A DNA stretch of 64,000 bases, taken from the NCBI GenBank assembly GCA_049516395.1, contig JBEKTD010000006.1, forward strand, positions 62,001-126,000, given 5' to 3'. Positions within the stretch are counted from its first letter, which is position 1; the number at the start of each line of letters is the position of its first letter. Below the pieces are notes generated by a model, which saw only the letters and a list, made by a program, of their open reading frames with translations, searched no databases and was not told the origin of the DNA. This DNA is from Fen-1362 sp049516395. Its GTDB lineage: Bacteria > Planctomycetota > Phycisphaerae > Sedimentisphaerales > Anaerobacaceae. Made by a program: the position numbers and the translations under genes. Positions 1 to 7,785 of this stretch are shown here, piece by piece.

Positions 1-1978
1 TTTTGCCTGACCCTGAAACGCCCGTAACGCAGACGAAAACGCCGAGGGGGAATTTGACGTCGATATCCTTGAGATTGTGTTCGGCAGCGCCTTTGACCTC
101 GACGCATTTGCGAAGATTGTATTTGCGTCTTCTTGAGCCGAGGCCGATTCGCTTCCTGCCTCCGAGATAATCGCCCGTAAGCGACCTTGTGCAATTTATG
201 ATGTCCTGCAATTTCCCTTCGACAACCAGCTCGCCGCCATGCGCGCCGGCTGCTGGGCCTATATCGATAATATGGTCGGCACTTCGCATAATGTCTTCAT
301 CGTGTTCGACCACGATGACGGTGTTGCCTATTTTGACCAGCTTCTGCAATATGCCGAGCAAGCGGTCGTTGTCGCGCTTGTGAAGCCCGATTGTCGGCTC
401 ATCGAGAACATAGCAAACGCCGACAAGGCCACTGCCTACCTGAGTCGCCAGACGTATTCGCTGCGCCTCGCCGCCCGCAAGGGTGCCGCTTCTGCGGTCG
501 AGCGTGAGGTATCCAAGCCCGACATCGAACATAAAGCCAAGTCGCGCCTTGATTTCTTTCAAAATCTGTTCGGCGATTACCGCCTTTTCGTTTTCGAGCT
601 TGAGCTTGTTGAAAAACACCTGTGCCTTTTCGATGCTCATCGACGACAGCTCGTGAATGTTCTTGTTCCCGACCGTTACCGCGATTGCCTCGGGCCGTAA
701 TCTTGCGCCATTGCACGCGGTGCAGTGCTGTTCGCTGAAATAGCTGTGCAGTTTTTCTTTGACGTATTCGCTTTCGGTCGCCTTCCATCTGCGCATCAGG
801 TTCGGGATGACGCCTTCGAACCATATACCGTATTTGTCCTCGTCTTGCTTATTCGTGCCGTTCATCAGGAGCCGTCTTATCTCATCGGGCAAATGCCCGA
901 AAGGCATCGTCTTATCAACGCCGAAGTCCCTGCAAAAGCGGTTGACTAAGCGGTTGTAAAAAATGTTCATCCGCTTGCCACCTTTGCGCCAGGCGTCAAT
1001 CGCACCGTTTTCGAGCGACTTGATTTTATCGGGCACAATGAGTTCCGGGTCAAATTCGAGTATCGTCCCTAAGCCGTCGCAACTTTTGCACGCGCCATAG
1101 GGGCTGTTAAAACTAAATAACCGAGGCGAAAGTTCTTCGAGCGACGCCTCGGGATGCTGCGGGCAGGCGAATTTCTCGCTGTATATCGTTTCCTCCCATT
1201 TACCTGCCCTGAGCTCAGTCGAAGAGCCATCGGTTGAATCCGTGCCGGGTTTCTGGCTCAAAACCACAATCGCCCCATCACCGAGTTTCAACGCGGTCTC
1301 AATTGAGTCGGCCAATCGGATTCTCACCGCCTCGTTTATGACCAGCCGGTCAACAACTGCGGCGATATCGTGCTTTTTGTTCTTATCGAGCACGGGCGTG
1401 CCGCGAATATCGTAAATTCCTCCATCGACGCGCACCCGCACAAAACCTTCACGCTGAATCGAGGCGAAGATGTCCTTGTGCTCGCCTTTTTTGCCGCGAA
1501 TCAGCGGTGCGCAAATCTGCACCTTCGTCCCTTTGGGTTTGCTGATTAGCCAATCGACAATCTGCGACGAATGCTGGCTTGTAATCTCTTTGCCGCAAAC
1601 CCGGCAGTGAGGTGTGCCGACGCGGGCGAAAAGCAATCGGAAGTAATCGTAAATCTCCGTCGTCGTCGCAACTGTTGAACGAGGATTAGCCGATGCGCTA
1701 CGCTGCTCAATCGCGATTGTGGGGGGCAATCCGGTGATTTCGCCGACCGCGGGCTTTTGCATCTGCTCCAGAAACTGCCTTGCATAAGAACTGAGCGATT
1801 CGACGTATTTACGTCTGCCCTCGGCGTAAATGGTATCGAAGGCCAGCGAGCTTTTACCTGAGCCGGAGATACCCGTGATGACGACCATTTTATCGCGGGG
1901 GATGCTCAAATTGATGTTTTTGAGGTTGTGCTCCGCCGCACCGGTTATTTTGATGAATTTTTCCGTTTGCTCGCTCAT
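1..1978 (-). CDS. uvrA: UvrA, excinuclease ABC subunit A (5' part, cut by window edge)
   Basis: UvrA is the damage-recognition ATPase of nucleotide excision repair and works with UvrB in the cytoplasm. About 659 residues are present, roughly two thirds of the family length. Visible are Walker A GISGSGKS (36-43), the phrase RLFSFNSPYGACKSCDGLG, the ABC signature LAGGEAQRI near residue 500, and the start of the second Walker A, GVSGSGK, where the window ends. The first zinc pair reads CPQH instead of CPxC, near residue 271, so that site would be Cys/His. A short palindromic repeat is embedded near residues 252-259, giving TDGSSTELRAGKW. The ATG at 1978 has a weak GGTG upstream. The partner uvrB is 22 kb away. 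Confidence 0.97.
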   Translation of the reverse strand, partial: MSEQTEKFIKITGAAEHNLKNINLSIPRDKMVVITGISGSGKSSLAFDTIYAEGRRKYVESLSSYARQFLEQMQKPAVGEITGLPPTIAIEQRSASANPRSTVATTTEIYDYFRLLFARVGTPHCRVCGKEITSQHSSQIVDWLISKPKGTKVQICAPLIRGKKGEHKDIFASIQREGFVRVRVDGGIYDIRGTPVLDKNKKHDIAAVVDRLVINEAVRIRLADSIETALKLGDGAIVVLSQKPGTDSTDGSSTELRAGKWEETIYSEKFACPQHPEASLEELSPRLFSFNSPYGACKSCDGLGTILEFDPELIVPDKIKSLENGAIDAWRKGGKRMNIFYNRLVNRFCRDFGVDKTMPFGHLPDEIRRLLMNGTNKQDEDKYGIWFEGVIPNLMRRWKATESEYVKEKLHSYFSEQHCTACNGARLRPEAIAVTVGNKNIHELSSMSIEKAQVFFNKLKLENEKAVIAEQILKEIKARLGFMFDVGLGYLTLDRRSGTLAGGEAQRIRLATQVGSGLVGVCYVLDEPTIGLHKRDNDRLLGILQKLVKIGNTVIVVEHDEDIMRSADHIIDIGPAAGAHGGELVVEGKLQDIINCTRSLTGDYLGGRKRIGLGSRRRKYNLRKCVEVKGAAEHNLKDIDVKFPLGVFVCVTGVSGSGK
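1203..1224. repeat. Palindromic repeat embedded in uvrA
   Basis: On the coding (minus) strand this reads CTTCGACTGAGCTCAGGGCA followed by GG, with a perfect palindromic core CTGAGCTCAG. Related copies lie at 22781-22800 (end of the GT9 gene) and 53805-53832 (inside queE). The uvrA frame stays open through it. Confidence 0.6.
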
Positions 1979-1990
1979 TAGTATTTTCAC

Positions 1991-2057
1991 CACAAAGACA
2001 CTAAGTCACAAAGTTTTTATTTTATTTTTTTCGCGTCCTTGTGCCTTGGTGGTAAAT
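1991..2057. repeat. Degenerate 8-bp tandem repeat forming an imperfect hairpin
   Basis: Units CACAAAGA, CACTAAGT and CACAAAGT are followed by a T-rich spacer and then TCCTTGTG and CCTTGGTG. The two ends are roughly inverted copies, so the transcript could fold. It lies just upstream of uvrA. A similar octamer tract is at 39560-39607. Confidence 0.55.
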
Positions 2058-2190
2058 CCCATAATCTATGTCTCGTTTACTTTACGTTAGACACACCGAA
2101 ATTCATTGATAATCCAAACTTGTCATTGTAGCAAAAAGAAACCACAGATTACACAGATTTTTTTGCCACAGATTACACGGATTTAGTCAG

Positions 2191-2350
2191 CCCCAAAAAC
2201 GCAGCCAAAGCCGTTTTTAGGACCTTGTGGCCTGCCATTTTGACTGCCATCCTCCTTCGCTAACCCTCCGACGCACAGCGTGCTATGTAGGGCAGGAGCT
2301 ACGGAGGACAGGTTTTGGCAAATTCATACCAGACATTCTTCGCGGGCCGG
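2191..2350. repeat. Interspersed repeat, copy 1
   Basis: A repeat of about 160 bp whose central 75 bp (about 2248-2322) is almost identical to 6667-6742, with one substitution and one single-base indel. The outer parts are more diverged. The core contains CCTCCTTCGCTAACCCTCCG, then GCACAGCGTGC, then GAGCTACGGAGGACAGG, and so can fold. Copies 1 and 2 are direct repeats on either side of the transposon. A shortened relative is at 8201-8230. Confidence 0.75.
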
Positions 2351-2714
2351 TTTCCTTAAAATAGTTAAAAATCCAGCCATTTTTATCTTGACATAAATAC
2401 TTTGAAAATATAGTAAGTCCTACAGGAACAGAGGACTTATCGTTTTTGAGGATTTCGCCAATGCCGTCCGATAGCCAATATGTCAGGGTGCGTTTATTCT
2501 GGGGGCATGGGGGAAATACAGTTTCTTCAAATCTCATTTTCACTATTTTTCAAGACCTCCCTTATATTGTCCTATCAAAAAATACCGGTCTTTTTAAGGA
2601 GAAACTTATGCCAGATAAGTACAGGCAAATTATTTAACTCTGGTGGGGGAAAACTATAAGTAAAATCGTTTTGATACGACGGTTTTATAGGAGGAACAAA
2701 TTATGAAAAAGATA

Positions 2715-2741
2715 ACGTGATTGTATATTTGACAAACCCAA
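2715..2741 (+). repeat. Left terminal inverted repeat of the transposon
   Basis: It begins ACGTGATTGTATATTTGACA and continues AACCCAA. It pairs with the reverse complement of 6362-6388 with two mismatches. Confidence 0.85.
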
Positions 2742-2746
2742 GTATC

Positions 2747-4012
2747 TTAGAAAAGCTCTTTTTCCTTTGATATTTTTGCAGATTTGCGCTTAATTTCTTT
2801 TGCAATTGGTGCTATCAGGAATCTTTTGTCTAATATGTCCTGCACAGTGATAAGCGTTATTACAAAACCATCTTTTTTAGCTCTTACAACTTCTTCATAT
2901 ACGCCCTTACCAAAACTAAAAGCCACTATATACCCTTCCATTTCTTCCGTCTTGTGTTTATAATATCGCTTCAAAGCAGTTTCAAAATTATCTACAACGT
3001 TTCTGCCTATGTGTTCTGATTGCTTAACTTGTATAGGAATATGCGCAAGAAAACTAAAACCGTCTATCCCCATATCGCCCGATTTGCGAGGGCTGGGCGT
3101 TGCGTGCATTTCATTGATAGCCCAATACTGAAATTCATAAGGTTTGAATTTTTTCAGGTCTTCTGCGCTTTTAGGCATACCAATAATATCAATATCGGTT
3201 TCAGATACCCCTATTTTGTTGAGGCGATTTTTTATTAGAGTAACAGCCGAAGGAGATATATCTATGCCCACCCAACGTCTTCCTAACACTTGAGCGACCA
3301 CTAAGGCCGTCCCGCATCCGCAAAAAGCGTCGAGAATTAAATCGCCTTCATTAGAAGAAGCTTTTATTATTCGCTCTAAAAGCACTTCTGGCTTCTGCGT
3401 AGGATAACCCAACCGTTCAGGGTCGTTGGCATTTAGAATATTCATTAACCACCAATCCTCAGGAATTTTACCTAATGGATGTGGCTTGTAAATTTTATCA
3501 GTTCCTTTATGTTTACCCCACATAGCATCATCTGTTCTTTCAATCCCTTCTGCTTGATAAGGTATTCTTATTGAATCAGGATAAAATCTATATTCATCAG
3601 TTTTAGAATACCGAAGAATAATGTCGTGCCTTCTTCCAAAATCATTTTTCGGAGAACCGCCACCCCGATAACACCATACAATTTCATTTCTAAAATTATT
3701 ATACCCAAATACTTCATCCATCATCACTTTAAGATAATGTCCTGCGTGCCAATCACAATGGAGATACATTGAACCTGTGGACTTTAAGACCCTGTGAAGC
3801 TCTATTACTCGCTCTTTCATCCAGTCAATATAAACGTTTATCCCGCCTTCCCATCTATCCTCAAAACTCCTTACTTCTGCCTCATCCCCCCAGATGATTT
3901 CATAATTTCGATTGCTAAAAAAAGGAGGGTCAATATAGATAAGGTCAATGCTCTCTTTTTCTATGGTAGCTAACACCTCTAAATTGTCGCCGCAATATAA
4001 CCTGTTTTTCAT
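2747..4012 (-). CDS. DNA amino-methyltransferase fused to an Mrr-like nuclease domain
   Basis: 421 aa. The N-terminal part is a beta-class N4-cytosine/N6-adenine DNA methyltransferase: catalytic motif IV IDPPF (27-31) comes first, and the SAM-binding motif LDAFCGCGT (227-235) follows, with YPTQKP (203-208) between. The C-terminal part (about 295-400) has the PD-(D/E)xK pattern of Mrr-type nucleases, with GID (315-317) and then QVK (328-330), followed by a typical GYIVAFSFGKG strand. One chain may therefore both methylate and cut, although target and activity cannot be read from sequence. It is the last cargo gene of the transposon. Its start lies one base from the stop of the 41-aa ORF, and its stop lies 5 bp from the left terminal repeat. 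The helix-rich region between the two domains could hold the specificity segment. Confidence 0.9.
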   Translation of the reverse strand: MKNRLYCGDNLEVLATIEKESIDLIYIDPPFFSNRNYEIIWGDEAEVRSFEDRWEGGINVYIDWMKERVIELHRVLKSTGSMYLHCDWHAGHYLKVMMDEVFGYNNFRNEIVWCYRGGGSPKNDFGRRHDIILRYSKTDEYRFYPDSIRIPYQAEGIERTDDAMWGKHKGTDKIYKPHPLGKIPEDWWLMNILNANDPERLGYPTQKPEVLLERIIKASSNEGDLILDAFCGCGTALVVAQVLGRRWVGIDISPSAVTLIKNRLNKIGVSETDIDIIGMPKSAEDLKKFKPYEFQYWAINEMHATPSPRKSGDMGIDGFSFLAHIPIQVKQSEHIGRNVVDNFETALKRYYKHKTEEMEGYIVAFSFGKGVYEEVVRAKKDGFVITLITVQDILDKRFLIAPIAKEIKRKSAKISKEKELF

Positions 4013-4013
4013 A

Positions 4014-4139
4014 CTATATCCGCTTTTTTTTCTTTACAGATTTTTTGGGCGGAGCAGGCGTTGCGAGTAGGGCTTTAAGGGCCTCTTCGGGTTTAAGCGG
4101 ACTCAAACTGAGTGGCTTATTGCGTTTTGGTTGTGTCAT
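4014..4139 (-). CDS. Small basic protein (41 aa), possible partner of the PIN protein
   Basis: The ORF starts at ATG 4139 inside the end of the PIN gene (23-bp overlap, different frame) and stops one base before the methyltransferase start. The product begins MTQPKRNKPLSLSPLKPEEA, continues with LKALLATPAP and ends in a Lys-rich tail (KKSVKKKKRI). Short proteins with a basic head, a PEEAL helix and a basic tail often sit beside PIN toxins, so an antitoxin or nucleic-acid-binding role is possible but inferred. The Shine-Dalgarno is weak (AAAGA), and translation is probably coupled to the PIN gene. Confidence 0.55.
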   Translation of the reverse strand: MTQPKRNKPLSLSPLKPEEALKALLATPAPPKKSVKKKKRI

Positions 4140-4617
4140 CTTTTTTTGGGGGCTTATACTCGGCCAACTCCATTTGATGCGCTAAGTCCGGCTGACATAT
4201 TTTTAATTTCGGGTCGCCGTGTTTATTACTAAGTTTATAAAGTTCAATGTCGAATGTGTGCATTTTTTTAAGCTTAAGACGCAATGCAGTAGCTATGTGA
4301 ATCGCGTCTCTTTGGCTTATAGCGTGTTTCCATATTAAATCTCTCGCTATTATTCCTACTTCTCTGTCAACGTTATGAATATCAATGTAAGGATTATTGA
4401 AAAAAGCCCTTATTGTATTTTCTGATTTTTCATCGAGGCGCAATTGATTATCGAGTTTCACGACTTCAATCAACGTAATCGCGGATGTTACAATAATAAG
4501 TTTGCCTTTTTGAGCAAGCTCTGTAACTCCTAAACATTGTCGTATTTTATCGTCTTCTTTTTTTAGAAAACCCAGAAAACAATTTGCGTCCCAATACACT
4601 ATTTGTTTAGGAGCCAT
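4117..4617 (-). CDS. PIN-domain ribonuclease-like protein
   Basis: 166 aa. The PIN-fold acidic residues are visible: D10 in YWDAN, E51 in LIEVV, D104 in QRDAIHIATA and D123 in HTFD. PIN proteins of this size are usually VapC-like RNases of toxin-antitoxin pairs. There is a Lys/Pro-rich tail after residue 150. It starts one base after the stop of the 249-aa gene and overlaps the 41-aa ORF, so it belongs to the transposon operon. Which neighbour would neutralise it is unknown: the upstream 249-aa protein and the downstream 41-aa peptide are both candidates. Confidence 0.85.
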   Translation of the reverse strand: MAPKQIVYWDANCFLGFLKKEDDKIRQCLGVTELAQKGKLIIVTSAITLIEVVKLDNQLRLDEKSENTIRAFFNNPYIDIHNVDREVGIIARDLIWKHAISQRDAIHIATALRLKLKKMHTFDIELYKLSNKHGDPKLKICQPDLAHQMELAEYKPPKKDDTTKTQ

Positions 4618-4618
4618 A

Positions 4619-5368
4619 TTAGTCCTTCAACAAGCCAATTATGTCGTCGAATTGAGGGAGTTCCGATTGCTCAGGAAAAACTCTCAAACTTTTTATTTCT
4701 ACGCTTGCGGGGTCTCCGTCTCTATGATAACTAATAACACCATAAACAGATACACGCTTCTTTATTGCAGCAATAACATCGGTATATACTTCATCTTCAA
4801 AAAAGCAATTTACAGGTTTCTGACTTAATGTTTCGTAAATAGAAAATCGGGGCTTGCCTCTCACATTAAGGGCAAGCAATTCACCATCAATAGTTCCGTA
4901 AGCAGCCGTGGGCATTTTTAGTATATCACCAACATAAGATACGCTGGACGGGGATAATTCGTGAGATTTGCCATTCGTCCGAATAGCCATTTGAGATATT
5001 CCCTTATCTCCAAAACCAACTATATGGCCCAAATGATACAATTTCTCTAAAGCAATATCAGAAAAATACTTTGGCCGTTTTTTGCTTCTTTTACTAATAG
5101 CACTCATACCTCTTGTTATTGCGCTAACTGCCTTTATGGCTTCTCTCTTGGAAACTTTTATCGGGTCTGCCGTGGCGCATAATCCAATACTGCCGGATTT
5201 TACGGATATAATCCAATCTATGGCTTTGTATCTGCCTGTAACTTTTGTGGCGACCTCATCAATCATATCGAGAAATGTCCTAACGCTATTAGAAAACTTC
5301 TCTGCTGTGATTTTATCGCCGGATATTTCAAGTATAACCGTGTCTTTTATTGTAGTCGATTTTTTCAT
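4619..5368 (-). CDS. Unknown protein, 249 aa, first cargo gene of the transposon
   Basis: I do not recognise the family. The protein is soluble, with no signal or membrane segment. It starts with a beta-rich stretch (VILEISGDKITAEKFSNSV) followed by a helix (VRTFLDMIDEVATKV), has a basic middle (SKRSKKRPK, about 93-101), and ends in a beta-rich C-terminal half. Its ATG overlaps the stop of the transposase (ATGA), so the two are probably translationally coupled, and the PIN gene follows after one base. This position fits an accessory or antitoxin-like role for the PIN protein, or a transposition accessory factor. Both are inference. Confidence 0.75.
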   Translation of the reverse strand: MKKSTTIKDTVILEISGDKITAEKFSNSVRTFLDMIDEVATKVTGRYKAIDWIISVKSGSIGLCATADPIKVSKREAIKAVSAITRGMSAISKRSKKRPKYFSDIALEKLYHLGHIVGFGDKGISQMAIRTNGKSHELSPSSVSYVGDILKMPTAAYGTIDGELLALNVRGKPRFSIYETLSQKPVNCFFEDEVYTDVIAAIKKRVSVYGVISYHRDGDPASVEIKSLRVFPEQSELPQFDDIIGLLKD

Positions 5369-6291
5369 ATCGCCCTCGTTTTTGGCAATGAGTCCCGATA
5401 TAACAATCGCTTCCCTTCGATTCCGGCAAAAGCCAAATGCGTTCTGGCTCCATCCTCAATATGCCTCATATTATATCGGAAGTCAAACTCTGTCAAGTAG
5501 CGGTGTAGATGTTTCGGGCTAACGTGTTGATAAATGCCGTTTAGCCCACGTTTCAAAAGTCCAAAATAACCTTCAATAGTGTTAGTATGAACGCTTCCTC
5601 TAACGTATTCCTTGCGGCTATGCCGGATAATCTGATGCGGATATTCTTTTCCCACCCATTTATAGGACTTAAAATCATCCGACATAATCATCGAATTGTT
5701 ATCGACGTTTCCCCTGATAAAGCTTTTAAGATTTTTGGCGGTAACTCGACCAACCGGTTGACTTTTAACAATCCCGCCCCTTTGAACAAGAGCCAATACT
5801 GGCGTCTTGTTTCTTGCGCCTCGTCCCCTTCTACCTCGCCTTTTACCACCAACGTATGTCTCATCGACCTCAACTACGCCGGTAAGTTTCTCCGCAAGTG
5901 GTGGTTGCTCCATTGCGTATCTAATTCGATGAGCCATAAACCACGCAGATTTATAAGTAAGTCCTAACATACGATGCAACTGGTGCGCACTGATTCCTTT
6001 TTTGGACGAACATATTAAGGAGATTGCTGTTAGCCACGTGTTAAGCGGGATATGGCTATCCTCAAAAATCGTCCCGACTGTAACCGTGAATTGCTTACGG
6101 CACTCTCTGCACTTGTAAACACCCTTGCGGACAGGCCGTTTAGAATCCGGCTTTCCTTTAATGCTATACGGATTCAAACCGCCACAGTTCGGACAAGCAG
6201 GGCCGTTGGGCCAGCGAAGCTTCTCTAATTGCTCACGGGCCTCATCAACGGTTAAGTTTGCCATATTCGTAAATTTGCATTTCTCATTCAT
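5365..6291 (-). CDS. IS1595-family (ISXO2-like) transposase
   Basis: 308 aa, full length and intact. An N-terminal zinc ribbon has C33/C36 and C61/C64 (CPNC, CREC). The DDE core has D143 in VEVDETYVGGK, the D205/D206 pair in MSDDFKSYK, and E240 in HTNTIEGYFGLLKR. I chose ATG 6291 because GGAG lies 7 bases upstream. A longer frame from 6309 has no ribosome site of its own. The stop codon overlaps the next start, so cargo genes are read from the transposase message. Confidence 0.93.
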   Translation of the reverse strand: MNEKCKFTNMANLTVDEAREQLEKLRWPNGPACPNCGGLNPYSIKGKPDSKRPVRKGVYKCRECRKQFTVTVGTIFEDSHIPLNTWLTAISLICSSKKGISAHQLHRMLGLTYKSAWFMAHRIRYAMEQPPLAEKLTGVVEVDETYVGGKRRGRRGRGARNKTPVLALVQRGGIVKSQPVGRVTAKNLKSFIRGNVDNNSMIMSDDFKSYKWVGKEYPHQIIRHSRKEYVRGSVHTNTIEGYFGLLKRGLNGIYQHVSPKHLHRYLTEFDFRYNMRHIEDGARTHLAFAGIEGKRLLYRDSLPKTRAI

Positions 6292-6345
6292 AATCAAACT
6301 CCAAACCATAATTTAATGATTAACTTTAAGCAAGTTTCATATTAG

Positions 6346-6374
6346 AATGTATCATATTGGTTTGGGTTTGTCAA
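6346..6374 (-). promoter_or_regulatory. Sigma70-like promoter inside the right terminal repeat
   Basis: On the minus strand TTGACA (6369-6374) is followed after 17 bases by TACATT (6346-6351). The -35 hexamer lies within the terminal inverted repeat, and the transposase starts about 55 bases downstream. The left repeat carries the same TTGACA, facing inward, without an obvious -10. Confidence 0.6.
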
Positions 6375-6388
6375 GTATATAATCACGT
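6362..6388 (-). repeat. Right terminal inverted repeat of the transposon
   Basis: It reads TTGGGTTTGTCAAGTATATA then ATCACGT on the plus strand, and is the inverted match of 2715-2741 (25 of 27). Confidence 0.85.
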
Positions 6389-6873
6389 ACATTTATTAAG
6401 GAATATACTTATGCACAAGCAAAGAATGCTTGTACAAGGGGGTTTTTCTGCCGAAGGCAAAACCTCGCCATGGGCGGGTGTAAATCCGTGTCTAAAAAAA
6501 CAGTGTTAATTCGTGTCTTTCTCACCATGTTAGACACTCTTATTCACTTTTTTCTTCTATTATTTATACGTTGCAAATTTCGTGCCAGTTGCAACCCCCC
6601 TTTGGGCGTCCCAAAAACGCGGACAAACCGGCTTTTTGGGGCCTTGGGGCCTGTCATTTTGCCTGCCATCCTCCTTCGCTAACCCTCCGACGCACAGCGT
6701 GCTATGTAGGGCAGGAGCTACAGAGGACAGGTTTTTGGCAAATCCATACAAGACATACTTCGCGGACGCAAATTAAATTTACGAATATTACCTATTGTAT
6801 TCCGCCGGCGAATCTGATATTATGGTTTGTGTTAAATAACCTTACATTCGCATAATATATATGGAGTTTATTG
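6389..6873. other. Gene-free stretch right of the transposon
   Basis: It holds a perfect 7-bp stem-loop, ACAAGCA (6415-6421) with TGCTTGT (6427-6433), then degenerate GTGTAAATCCGTGTC-type repeats near 6478-6525, and copy 2 of the interspersed repeat. I see no gene. Frames in this region run through the repeat. Confidence 0.5.
6609..6768. repeat. Interspersed repeat, copy 2
   Basis: A direct copy of 2191-2350. The core is almost identical and the edges are diverged but alignable (CCCAAAAACGC at the start, TTCGCGG at the end). It lies 220 bp outside the right transposon end. Confidence 0.75.
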
Positions 6874-7785
6874 ATGCACAGGCAAAAAACGCTCGTCCGG
6901 CGTGTCGGATTTACACTCGTTGAATTGCTCGTCGTTATATCTATTATCGCCCTTCTGATGGCCGTATTGCTGCCCGCATTAGCCAAGGCACGTGAACAGG
7001 CCAAACGCATCGCATGTATGAGCAATATCAAGCAGTTGACCCTCGGCTGGAATATGTATGCGGATACTAATGCCGATAAAATTGTCAGCACTGATACACC
7101 AGGTAACGGCGATACTACTTTTTGTATGCAGTGTCCTGGCTGTCCAACCGGAGCGCCCTATATCGCTGCAGCTAAAATGAATCTCACCAATACATCTCCC
7201 AACCCCGGACACCTTAAGGAATTACCCTGGGTCGGTGGTGCATACAGTACTACACAACTGCCTCCAGACGCCACAAAATGCGCCATACAAACCGGAGCAT
7301 TGTTTAAGTATGCGAATGATTTTAAAATATATCGCTGCCCAACAGCCAACAAAGGAGAATTATTTACATATAATGCAATGGACTCGATGAATGGCATGCC
7401 GTGTGATGGTGATTACTGCGGCAGAGGCCACGCGGCTCTAAAGAATAGAAACGCAATTAGAAAAACGGCACTATCGGTTGTTTTCATGGATGAAGGCGAA
7501 GTGACGCCGGACAGTTTCGCAGTTCATTATAATGTAGAATCATGGTGGGACCCCCCAGAAATTCGGCACAGCGGCGGACAGGTCTTTTCTTTTGTGGATA
7601 ATCATGCCGAATGCTGGAAATGGTCCAAAGAAACCCTTGATTTCGCCAAAAAAGCAGAGCAAAACCATGTCCCGATAACCCCAGAATGTAAACAGGACCT
7701 TTATAAAATACAGTATAGCTGCTGGGTGTACCCCACCGGCGACCAATTCGGATATACTCCTTCCGTTAAACCCAACGTTTACTAA
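6874..7785 (+). CDS. Prepilin-type N-terminal cleavage/methylation domain protein
   Basis: 303 aa. It is a type IV pilin/pseudopilin-like protein with a short basic leader and a cleavage motif VG|FTLVELLV (G12, F13, Glu at +5), then a 20-residue hydrophobic helix and AKAREQAKRIACMSNIKQL. The C-terminal part ends with a FSFVDNHAECWKW motif, as in the large family of such proteins in Planctomycetota. Secreted or envelope-associated by its leader; the ligand is unknown. I chose ATG 6874 (GGAG 7 bases upstream) over the adjoining TTG at 6871. It has no partner genes of a secretion system nearby. Confidence 0.9.
   Translation: MHRQKTLVRRVGFTLVELLVVISIIALLMAVLLPALAKAREQAKRIACMSNIKQLTLGWNMYADTNADKIVSTDTPGNGDTTFCMQCPGCPTGAPYIAAAKMNLTNTSPNPGHLKELPWVGGAYSTTQLPPDATKCAIQTGALFKYANDFKIYRCPTANKGELFTYNAMDSMNGMPCDGDYCGRGHAALKNRNAIRKTALSVVFMDEGEVTPDSFAVHYNVESWWDPPEIRHSGGQVFSFVDNHAECWKWSKETLDFAKKAEQNHVPITPECKQDLYKIQYSCWVYPTGDQFGYTPSVKPNVY

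Larger units (their letters stand above)
1979..2714. other. Gene-poor stretch between uvrA and the transposon
   Basis: I see no convincing full gene here. The stretch holds the octamer tract beside uvrA, two CACAGATTACAC-type repeats at about 2141-2183, one copy of a large interspersed repeat (2191-2350), and two short translation starts with good Shine-Dalgarno sequences. These are AAGGAG before ATG 2609 (9 codons) and AGGAGG before ATG 2703 (stop after 5 codons). The second runs straight into the transposon end and may be the start of an interrupted gene. The 86-codon frame at 2283-2543 lies mostly in the repeat and is rejected. Confidence 0.5.
2715..6388 (-). mobile_element. IS1595-like transposon with a four-gene cargo operon
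   Basis: The element is bounded by 27-bp terminal inverted repeats (2715-2741 and 6362-6388) that match at 25 of 27 positions. All five genes inside lie on the minus strand, in the order transposase, unknown 249-aa protein, PIN protein, 41-aa peptide, methyltransferase-nuclease. The transposase stop overlaps the next start (ATGA), and the last stop lies 5 bp from the left repeat, so the cargo fills the element exactly. No convincing 8-bp target duplication is visible. The interior is clearly richer in A+T than the flanking genes. IS1595 members with passenger genes are known. This particular cargo set is not one I recognise. Confidence 0.85.

Noticed and set aside
2283..2543. 86-codon minus-strand ORF
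   Set aside because: It lies largely within an interspersed repeat, has no ribosome site and no family resemblance.
2705..6398. 8-bp target-site duplication of the transposon
   Set aside because: I compared several possible end points. The flanking octamers (for example AAAAGATA and ACATTTAT) do not match.
6560..6855. Several overlapping ORFs of 60-94 codons
   Set aside because: They run through the second copy of the interspersed repeat in different frames and are not supported by ribosome sites.
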